Shown here in pieces: positions 26,501 through 31,757 of a stretch of 48,567 nucleotides of DNA (its first letter is position 1; each line of letters opens with the position of its first letter). Position numbers and translations under genes: made by a program. The notes under the pieces were generated by a model, which was not told the origin of the DNA, searched no databases, and was given only the letters and a program-made list of their open reading frames with translations. The DNA is from Planctomycetales bacterium 71-10 (GTDB lineage Bacteria; Planctomycetota; Planctomycetia; Isosphaerales; Isosphaeraceae): NCBI GenBank assembly GCA_001898385.1, contig MKTT01000127.1:1-48567 (forward strand), read 5' to 3'.

Positions 26501-27425
26501 GATCATCCCCGGGCCGGGTCACGTCAGTCGCACGCTCGCCACGCAATCCGATCGCACGCGCTACCTGATCGGGGCGGAGCCCGTGGACCCGAAGCCCGGC
26601 GAGACGACGCACATCGATATCGGCGGCGGGGGCCGGCCCGTCGTCGGCCGGGCGACCTTCGACGGTCCCGTCGACTGGACCCGCAATCGCCCGGCCCAGA
26701 TCATGACCGAGTACGGGAGCATCGAACGGCCCGAAGGGGGCCTGCTTCACACGAAATCTTATTTCGGCGTGTACGACCGCGACGGCCGTTTCCGCATCGA
26801 GGACGTGCCGCCGGGCCGCTACCGTCTGACCATCCAGGTGGATCCCGCCGTCCCCGCAACCCCGCCCGCGCAGAACGAATCCCTCGCGAAGACGGTTCGA
26901 TTGCTCGTCGTCCCCCCGGGCGACCTCGCGACGCCCGTCGAGGTCGGCGAAATCGCCGTCCGTCCCGAGAGTATGCTGAACGTCGGCGACCCGGCTCCGG
27001 CGCTCGACCTGGAGCGGATCGACGCCGCCGGGGGGCGGTATGTCCTCGGCGATCGGCGGGGGCGGCTGGTGGTCCTCTGTTTCTGGGCGTCGTGGGCGAA
27101 GCCGTTCGCCAGGCTGATGCCGATGCTCAAGGAATTGGAGAAGGCCCGCGGCGGCGACCCCCGGTTCGAGTTGGTGGGCGTCTCGTGCGACGACGACCCG
27201 GCCGAGGCCGCCCGCTTCGCCCGCGAGAACGGCCTGACCTGGGCCCAGACCTACGCCGGGCCGGTCGGCGTGGGGGCGACGGCGGACTTCGGCGTCACCA
27301 ATCCCTGGTCCATCGTCATCGTCGGCCCCGACGGCCGGATCCTGGCCCGCGGCATGCCCTTCGACAAGCTCCAGGAGGCCGTGGCGAAGGCCCTGGCGGG
27401 GATGGAACCGTCGTCGACGCGCTGA
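23592..27425 (+). CDS. BlaR1-like M56 membrane peptidase fused to carboxypeptidase-regulatory repeats and a degenerate thioredoxin domain
   Basis: This 1277-residue three-part protein starts with an M56 sensor-peptidase. It has membrane helices near 12-35, 45-65 and 137-157, then H233-E-S-T-H237 with VRNGDLAWNDGLH and LWFHPLAWRLR, and a last span at about 342-362. In place of a penicillin-binding sensor the exported part (about 375-1125) consists of β-sandwich repeats of the carboxypeptidase regulatory-like type, with recurrent GxVxDxxGxPIxGAxV and T-D-A-x-G-R-W/F signatures. Residues about 1130-1277 are an AhpC/TlpA-like thioredoxin fold (VGDPAPALDLERID, VLCFWASWAKPF). The CxxC pair is replaced by A1169 and F1172, so it cannot do disulfide chemistry. 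Coupled to blaI by ATGA overlap. The ligand is unknown. Confidence 0.9.
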   Translation: MIGLDRLAEAPTGLLLVLKATAVLAAAWLAHGALARANPRWRVLAWRGATLGLAAVAALAFAPPLVTWRVAAPPTTVEPAPAIAPTPIPGPRPPARPPLPESAEAPPLAPAAHLEPPRAVARIASPTPAAPIDPAATLATVWLAGVAAGLARFAFGSWRLSRVIRRADEASASVLAACRATVEGLGIRRRVRVVVAPGVASPCLAGVLRPTILLPAGMGLDAPGPDLDAVLVHESTHVRNGDLAWNDGLHLTTIALWFHPLAWRLRAAHASACDAVCDAVAVDRLGDVATYGRALARLALQASARPAPRGLAMARACDVRRRVESLHRMVHRSPLPRRLVMPALLLSAALAALVGGAAVIRAQDEPAKPAAPPKPALIVRVLDAATGAPLEGAEVESSFFDPKADKRVKATATTTADGVVRVEHEPGVEPTVLWLIARKPGYVPGSFYRGRGGWGEPFPIPESKEFRLAHGVELGGVVVDEAGAPIEGATVELSTAFADSDYPPLKMTITSLKTDARGRWRSAEVPDALGDVSLSISHPDYYQAAGEHPSRGDLRRVLTRGETVTGRVVGPGGRPIVGANVKLRSGSSSAGIADAKTDADGRFALLHARPGEFHVMAEADGFAPAFRDVQVKRGGGADAGEVAMEPGATLRVRVVDAEGRPLSDARFSPSLVRGREWGSSFRAKTDAEGRAAWKDAPPGETTYTFSCRDMMTIRTPLTPGDEERVIVMHPPLVVSGAVVDAVTKRPIPKFRVEYGVIGEGRDRPSWQPDVKDAADGRYSLTFEFPQVYTIRITARGYKTAESPGFHVDDPGAATRDFALEPRPWLEGVVRRPDGRPDLKAQVALLTPRASAALAGAAFAKYQTASFLAVDADGRYAFPRPEPPFLLAAVSEAGYVEAKPEDVAKVADLQLRPWARIEGTVRVGEKPGAGEWVEFLADRRPLRASSSASDLWVSSRDRVQADAQGRFALDRIIPGPGHVSRTLATQSDRTRYLIGAEPVDPKPGETTHIDIGGGGRPVVGRATFDGPVDWTRNRPAQIMTEYGSIERPEGGLLHTKSYFGVYDRDGRFRIEDVPPGRYRLTIQVDPAVPATPPAQNESLAKTVRLLVVPPGDLATPVEVGEIAVRPESMLNVGDPAPALDLERIDAAGGRYVLGDRRGRLVVLCFWASWAKPFARLMPMLKELEKARGGDPRFELVGVSCDDDPAEAARFARENGLTWAQTYAGPVGVGATADFGVTNPWSIVIVGPDGRILARGMPFDKLQEAVAKALAGMEPSSTR

Positions 27426-27450
27426 TTCGGGAAATCTGCACGGAAGTCCA

Positions 27451-27479
27451 TCGACGGGGGACATGCGCGCGCCTAGAAT
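27451..27479 (+). promoter_or_regulatory. candidate σ70-type promoter
   Basis: TCGACG (27451-27456), a 17-bp spacer and TAGAAT (27474-27479), about 55 bp before the ATG at 27533. A half-site CTGCAC of the blaI operator type lies just upstream (27436-27441). Only one half is present, so control by BlaI is doubtful. Confidence 0.4.
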
Positions 27480-27532
27480 CGGACGGAAGGTGGGGAGAGT
27501 CGCGCGTCCGTCGTCCGACCGGGAGGCCGTGC

Positions 27533-27967
27533 ATGGGACCTGCGGAGATCGTCGACAGCTTGCAGCAGCTCTGCGAGGAGAAGGGCCCCCGGCTGACCAC
27601 CGAGCAGATCGTCGACTGGATCGAGGACCTCAACGGCTTCGAATCCGACGCCGAGTTGATCGCCTTCGCCAAGAAGATGAAGGCCCGCCAGTACGCCCGG
27701 CTCCTCGAATACGACGACCCGGACTACGGCCGTCGGTTCAAGCGGCTCTGGAGCTTCCGCGACAAGCGCCGCAACCGTCGGTTCTACTCCGACATCACCC
27801 AGCTCCCCGCCGCCGAGCGCCGTCGGCTGCTGGAGGAGTACATCAAGTTCGCCGGCCAGCTCCGGACCGTCCGCCGCGCCATGAACGACGCCCTCGCCGG
27901 CCAGAACTTCTTCGAATTCTACGGCGACGAGGACGAGGTGGACGAGCCGGCCGTCGCGGAGGCGTGA
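27533..27967 (+). CDS. hypothetical helical cytoplasmic protein
   Basis: This 144-residue protein has no signal peptide or membrane span and is rich in charged helices. It starts MGPAEIVDSLQQLCEEKG, has a basic middle section (RRFKRLWSFRDKRRNRRFY) and ends in an acidic tail (EDEVDEPAVAEA). I do not recognise the family. The basic centre could bind nucleic acid, but nothing proves it. GGGAGG 7 bases upstream fixes the ATG at 27533. It is expressed from its own likely promoter and ends 13 bp from the convergent DUF1559 gene. Third-position GC is very high, so it is a real coding region. Confidence 0.8.
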   Translation: MGPAEIVDSLQQLCEEKGPRLTTEQIVDWIEDLNGFESDAELIAFAKKMKARQYARLLEYDDPDYGRRFKRLWSFRDKRRNRRFYSDITQLPAAERRRLLEEYIKFAGQLRTVRRAMNDALAGQNFFEFYGDEDEVDEPAVAEA

Positions 27968-27980
27968 ACGGGCCGGTCGT

Positions 27981-28916
27981 TCAGTAGCAGTCGCACGAGA
28001 CGACCTCGCCGCCCCGATAGGTGGCGTGGGAGCCGTAGACGGGCGGGGCCATCGAGTCCTTCTGGAACCGGACGGAGCCGTCGACCATCGCGAAGTTCGC
28101 CCCGCCGGGATGAGGCCCGCGGAACGCCGCATGATCGGCCTGCATCGAGTTCAGGCCCCGGGGCGACCGATGCGACGGGTCGGTGAAGCCCAGCACCATC
28201 GCGCAGGCGTGGCCGGACGACCGGACGGGCCACGCCGGATCCGTCGCGTGAACCGCCCCCGGGACCACGCCGACCCACGTCGCGTCGGCCAGGGCCCGCG
28301 ATCGTTCGCCCAACAGGAACGTGTTCCCCGTCCCGTCGGTGACGTCGCGCAACGGCCGCGCGACGTCCCTATCGAACACGCCGTCGCGGATCCCGTCGGG
28401 AGGGTCGACGACCGTCCCGCCGCAGCCGACGTAAGAGGACGGGGCCAGATCCGTCGGTATGCCGACGGCCGACTTCGCGTGGAACGACGCGGGGGCGGTC
28501 CGCCCTTCGGACGGGCAGAGGAGCAGGGGCAGGGCCGCCGTGCGCACCGTCCACGACTCGGGCGCGGCGATCGGCCGATGGAAATTGCAGGCGTTATAGA
28601 GGTGAGACTGTTCGACGAACGGCAGGGCCAGGGTCCCCCACGCCCATCCAGGCCCGGCCTCGAAAGTCCCCGAGCCGTCCGGCGTCGTCCGGGCCTCGCT
28701 GAAGTATCCCGGCGGGAAGGCGCCCCACGCCATATGATAGTTGTGGAGGCCCAGCGCCAGTTGCTTCAAATGTCCCGCGCATTGCGCCCGCCGCGCGACC
28801 TCGCGAGCCCGCTGCACGGCCGGCAGCAGCAGCGCCATCAGCACGGCCAGCACGCCCACGACGATCATCATCTCGACCACCGTGAACGCCCCGCGAGCCG
28901 CCTCGGATCGTCTCAT
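27981..28916 (-). CDS. DUF1559 pseudopilin-like protein
   Basis: This 311-residue member of the large planctomycete DUF1559 family begins with a type II/IV prepilin-like leader. A short basic stretch is followed by G-A-F-T-V-V-E-M and a hydrophobic helix (MIVVGVLAVLMALLLPAVQ). A prepilin peptidase would cut before the Phe and methylate it. Family landmarks follow: REVARRAQCAGHLKQLALGLHNYH, FPPGY, a Cys-containing LLLCPS block, and the C-terminal NFAMVDGSVRF (DUF1559 H-x-G-G-A-N-x-x-x-x-D-G-S signature). GGAGG 5 bases before the ATG at 28916 fixes the start. These proteins are thought to be envelope or pseudopilus components. Transcription is apparently controlled through the palindrome at 28953-28976. 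Confidence 0.93.
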   Translation of the reverse strand: MRRSEAARGAFTVVEMMIVVGVLAVLMALLLPAVQRAREVARRAQCAGHLKQLALGLHNYHMAWGAFPPGYFSEARTTPDGSGTFEAGPGWAWGTLALPFVEQSHLYNACNFHRPIAAPESWTVRTAALPLLLCPSEGRTAPASFHAKSAVGIPTDLAPSSYVGCGGTVVDPPDGIRDGVFDRDVARPLRDVTDGTGNTFLLGERSRALADATWVGVVPGAVHATDPAWPVRSSGHACAMVLGFTDPSHRSPRGLNSMQADHAAFRGPHPGGANFAMVDGSVRFQKDSMAPPVYGSHATYRGGEVVSCDCY

Positions 28917-28952
28917 CACCCCCTCCGATCGGCCCATGAAGGCCCGCCGTCC

Positions 28953-28990
28953 GACATCTGTAATCCTACAGATGTCACGGCAGGCGTCAA
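28953..28990 (-). promoter_or_regulatory. DUF1559 promoter covered by a perfect 24-bp palindrome
   Basis: On the minus strand TTGACG (28985-28990), a 16-bp spacer and TAGGAT (28963-28968) form a promoter. The -10 lies inside the palindrome GACATCTGTA-ATCC-TACAGATGTC (28953-28976), which has 10-bp arms. Each arm is itself a 9-of-10 match to TACAnnTGTA, the core of known BlaI/MecI/CopY operators. This indicates repression by a BlaI-family dimer pair. The sequence differs from the dyads in front of the local blaI gene, so a different paralogue may be responsible. Confidence 0.65.
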
Positions 28991-29062
28991 GGGCCCTCTC
29001 CGCCCCGGGGGGGGCGGTGCGGATGGGCGCAGCAACCCGTCTCCTCCCGATGCCGGCGACGC

Positions 29063-29761
29063 TCACCCTTGCTGGAGCCGCTTCACGACGGCCTCGGCGA
29101 CGCCCTGGGTGCTGGTGGGGTTCTGGCCGGTGACGAGGCGGCCGTCCTCGACGACGTGGTTGCCCATGGCGAGCCACGCCTTGCTGTAGCGGGCGCCTCG
29201 GGATTGTAACTCCTCTTCCAGGTTGTAGGGGACGGCGTCGGCGCGGTCGAACTTGACCTCCTCGTTCCAGGAGAAGCCGGTCACGTCCTTATCGGCCACG
29301 AGGTAGGACCCGTCGGCCGTGCGGACGTTCAGCAGCCCGGCGGGGCCGTGGCAGACGGCCGAGACGACCTTGCCGGAATCCCAGAAGGCGGCGACGAGGC
29401 CCTGGAGTTCCTTCGAATCGGGGAAGTCGAACATGACGCCGTGGCCGCCGGTCAGGTAGATGGCGTCGTACTTCGCGGGGTCGGCGTCGGCGAGCTTCAG
29501 CGAGCGGTCGAGCCGGTCCATGAAGGCGCGGTCCTTGTACCGCTCCAGGGTCGCGGCGTCGAGGACCGAATGGGCCAGGCTCTCGGGGTCGAGCGGGACC
29601 TTGCCCCCCTGCGGGGTGGCGACGTCCATCGCGTATCCGGCTTCCTCGGCCACGTCGTAGAAGTGCGTCAACTCGCCGAGCCACAGGCCGGTTCGATAGC
29701 CGACCTTTTCATATTCGTCGACGCTCGTCGCGATGATGAGGATGTTGTTCGTCGCGGCCAT
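29063..29761 (-). CDS. DJ-1/PfpI (Hsp31-like) family protein
   Basis: This 232-residue class-I glutamine-amidotransferase-like protein is of the Hsp31/YajL/PfpI superfamily. The nucleophile elbow is SAVCHGPAGLL, with C137 followed by H138. The upstream glutamate region is WLGELTHFYD (E30), and YLTGGHGVMFDFP supplies the conserved Gly-rich turn. This pattern matches members described as glyoxalase III or protein/nucleotide deglycases and holding chaperones. The sequence alone cannot choose between these. It has no signal, so it is probably cytoplasmic. The start is the ATG at 29761, with a GAGGA site upstream. It lies downstream of the oxidoreductase gene on the same strand, but a strong hairpin at 29831-29867 separates them. 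Confidence 0.9.
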   Translation of the reverse strand: MAATNNILIIATSVDEYEKVGYRTGLWLGELTHFYDVAEEAGYAMDVATPQGGKVPLDPESLAHSVLDAATLERYKDRAFMDRLDRSLKLADADPAKYDAIYLTGGHGVMFDFPDSKELQGLVAAFWDSGKVVSAVCHGPAGLLNVRTADGSYLVADKDVTGFSWNEEVKFDRADAVPYNLEEELQSRGARYSKAWLAMGNHVVEDGRLVTGQNPTSTQGVAEAVVKRLQQG

Positions 29762-29830
29762 GGTGAGGATCCTCGCGGGGATGACGATGCCACTCGGCGT
29801 CCATCACGCAAACGCCGGTCCATGAAACGG

Positions 29831-29867
29831 CCCGGGGCCGCCCTCGCGATGGAGGGGCGGCCCCGGG
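29831..29867 (-). terminator. 13-bp stem hairpin
   Basis: CCCGGGGCCGCCC (29831-29843) pairs exactly with GGGCGGCCCCGGG (29855-29867) across an 11-base loop. It lies just downstream of the oxidoreductase gene on the minus strand and probably ends its transcript before the PfpI gene. There is no T-run. Confidence 0.6.
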
Positions 29868-29897
29868 GGAGCCTGTCGGATCTCGCGGCCGATCGGC

Positions 29898-31247
29898 TCA
29901 GGCGTGGATGGAGAAGCCCTTGCGGTAGTCGCGCTTGATGAACTTGTCGGCGTCGGGGTTCCCCTTCACCTTCATGTTCTCGGCGTCCCACTCGATCCGG
30001 CCGCCGACCTTCAGCGCGACGACGCCGAGGAGGACGGTCTCGGTGAGCCGGCCGGCGTAGTCGAAGTTGGAGAGGGCCTTGGAGGGGTCGTTGGCCTTGA
30101 TGGCCTCGACGAACTCCTTGAAGTGGCCGGGCGAGCGAGGGAGGCTCGGCTCGGGCTTCTTGAAGTCCTTGTACTGGTCCTTGGGCAGGAGGGTGTACTC
30201 CGCGCCGTAGTCGTTCTTGGAGAAGAACGAGCCCTTGTCGCCGACGATGAGCAGGCCGCTGCCGGTGGGGTCCTCGCCGTGGAGGAGCGACCGGTAGGCG
30301 CGCTTGTCCTCGGGGAGGTTGTTGCCGCCGTCGTACCAGGTGAGCGTCAGCGGGGCGCGGCCCTCGCGCTCGCCGAAGTGGGTCTTGATGATCGACCACG
30401 TTGGGTAGGTCTGGTTGTCGACGATGCCGGAGGTCTCCACGACCTCGGCGGCGACGGGGTCGAACAGGTCGAGGCCCTTGGCGGCGACGTTGATGGTGTG
30501 GCAGGCCATGTCGCCCAGGGCGCCGGTGCCGAAGTCGAGCCAGCCGCGCCAGTTGAACGGGTGGTAGCCGTCGTGGTAGGGGCGGTCGTGGGCGGGGCCG
30601 AGGAACTCGTACCAGTGGACGTGGTTGGGGATGCCCGGGTAGTCCGAGAAGCCGCCGATCCCCTGGGGCCACACCGGGCGGTTGGTCCAGACGTGGATCT
30701 CCTTCACGCGGCCGAGGGCCCCGGCGCGGAGGAGTTCGGCACCCTCGCGGAGGCCGTTCTCGGCGGTGCCCTGGTTGCCCATCTGGGTGCAGAGCTTCTT
30801 CTCGGCGGCCAGCGTGCGGAGGACGCGGGCCTCCTCGATGGACCAGGTCAGCGGCTTCTGGACGAAGGCGTGCTTGCCCATCCGCATGGCGCGGACGGCG
30901 GCCGGGGCGTGCGAGTGGTCGGGCGTGCTGACGGTGACGGCGTCGATCTTGTCGCCCATCTCGTCGAGCATCTTGCGGTAGTCGATGTACCGCTTGGCGT
31001 TGGGGTACTTGGCCCCCATCTTCTCCAGGGTCTTCTCGTCGATGTCGCAGAGGGCGACGATCTCGCCGTGGCGGCCGGCGTCGTTGGTGTCGCTGTCCCC
31101 CTTGCCGCCGACGCCGATGCAGGCGAACCGGACCTTGGAGTTGGGCGACTCCTCGGACGCCCGCGCGATCGCCGGCGCGCCGCCGCGCAGGAATCCGGCC
31201 GAGGCCCCGGCCAGGGCCGAACGGGTCAGGAAATCACGTCGCTTCAT
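29898..31247 (-). CDS. Tat-exported Gfo/Idh/MocA family oxidoreductase
   Basis: This 449-residue protein has a twin-arginine signal (MKRRDFLTRSALAGASAGFL) followed by a Rossmann domain. The dinucleotide-binding strand and loop are FACIGVGGKGDSD, with an acidic end of β2 in VALCDID. The family's E-K-P catalytic-region motif reads FVQKPLTW. The C-terminal half is the α/β domain with PVWPQG, HWYEFLGPA and FGTGALGDMACHT, as in the large planctomycete set of exported Gfo/Idh/MocA proteins. They usually act on sugars or inositols with tightly held NAD(P), here in the periplasm. GGAG upstream supports the ATG at 31247. The substrate is unknown. The 5' end overlaps the uncorrected frame of the neighbouring small gene by 14 bp. 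Confidence 0.93.
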   Translation of the reverse strand: MKRRDFLTRSALAGASAGFLRGGAPAIARASEESPNSKVRFACIGVGGKGDSDTNDAGRHGEIVALCDIDEKTLEKMGAKYPNAKRYIDYRKMLDEMGDKIDAVTVSTPDHSHAPAAVRAMRMGKHAFVQKPLTWSIEEARVLRTLAAEKKLCTQMGNQGTAENGLREGAELLRAGALGRVKEIHVWTNRPVWPQGIGGFSDYPGIPNHVHWYEFLGPAHDRPYHDGYHPFNWRGWLDFGTGALGDMACHTINVAAKGLDLFDPVAAEVVETSGIVDNQTYPTWSIIKTHFGEREGRAPLTLTWYDGGNNLPEDKRAYRSLLHGEDPTGSGLLIVGDKGSFFSKNDYGAEYTLLPKDQYKDFKKPEPSLPRSPGHFKEFVEAIKANDPSKALSNFDYAGRLTETVLLGVVALKVGGRIEWDAENMKVKGNPDADKFIKRDYRKGFSIHA

Positions 31248-31707
31248 CGGGCACGACTCCGGGGGGGGTGGGAGGGGGCCGCGTCCCGCGCGGACGGGCC
31301 CGGTCGGCCTTCAAGATGCCGCGCGCGGAGGGCCGCCGCAAGCGCCCGGTCTCGCCGCTCACCTTCCGCCCCGCCCCACCGCGTGACTGTCGGCGCCTTC
31401 CAGATGACCGGGCTCGATCACCCGGGAATGCTCGCGATCCACAGATCGCGCGACCCGTCTCGGCCTGGAGGCGCAGCGCGAATTCCTCGGCCGCGCGGTT
31501 GCGATAACGTCCGGCCTTCCAGTGGGCCGCCACGACGCCGTCTTTCAGCTTGACGGGCATTCCGTCGAGGGTCGGCTTCCCTTTGGCGTCCAGGACGCCC
31601 AGTTCACTCAGCAGTCGGCCCACGACAGCCATGTCGAGAGGCCCTTCCACCTTGGCCGTCTTCGGGTTGCCGGGCGTGAAATGCCCCATCGTCAGCAGGT
31701 GGATCAT
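31234..31707 (-). CDS. small hypothetical protein with a suspected 1-base frameshift
   Basis: As written the frame gives 157 residues from the ATG at 31707, with GGGGAGA upstream. Residues 1 to about 90 look like a real compact protein (MIHLLTMGHFTPGNPKTAKV, then GRLLSELGVLDAKGKPTL). After about 31440 codon use in this frame becomes non-coding-like, and the tail is Arg/Pro/Ser-rich, running into the next gene. In the neighbouring frame of the same strand the sequence continues as VDREHSRVIEPGHLEGADSH and stops at 31359-31361, with GC-rich third positions. Removing one base near 31440 would restore a coherent protein of about 116 residues. I do not recognise the family. It follows the SNF2 helicase gene by 50 bp, so the two may be co-transcribed. 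Confidence 0.55.
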   Translation of the reverse strand: MIHLLTMGHFTPGNPKTAKVEGPLDMAVVGRLLSELGVLDAKGKPTLDGMPVKLKDGVVAAHWKAGRYRNRAAEEFALRLQAETGRAICGSRAFPGDRARSSGRRRQSRGGAGRKVSGETGRLRRPSARGILKADRARPRGTRPPPTPPGVVPDEAT

Positions 31708-31757
31708 GGGAATCTCCCCTGGACGTCGCGAGGGAAGCCGCGCCGGCCGGATGGACC

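Noticed and set aside
24780..27000. Idea that the repeats in the M56 fusion are a DNA-level repeat array
   Set aside because: The similarity is at protein level (β-sandwich signatures). No long DNA repeats are visible.
27430..27445. BlaI operator upstream of the gene at 27533
   Set aside because: Only one half-site (CTGCAC) is present and the partner half is missing.
31250..31290. G-rich run as a possible structured regulatory element
   Set aside because: Irregular G-runs are frequent in this genome, and the position overlaps the gap behind a suspected frameshift. No further support.
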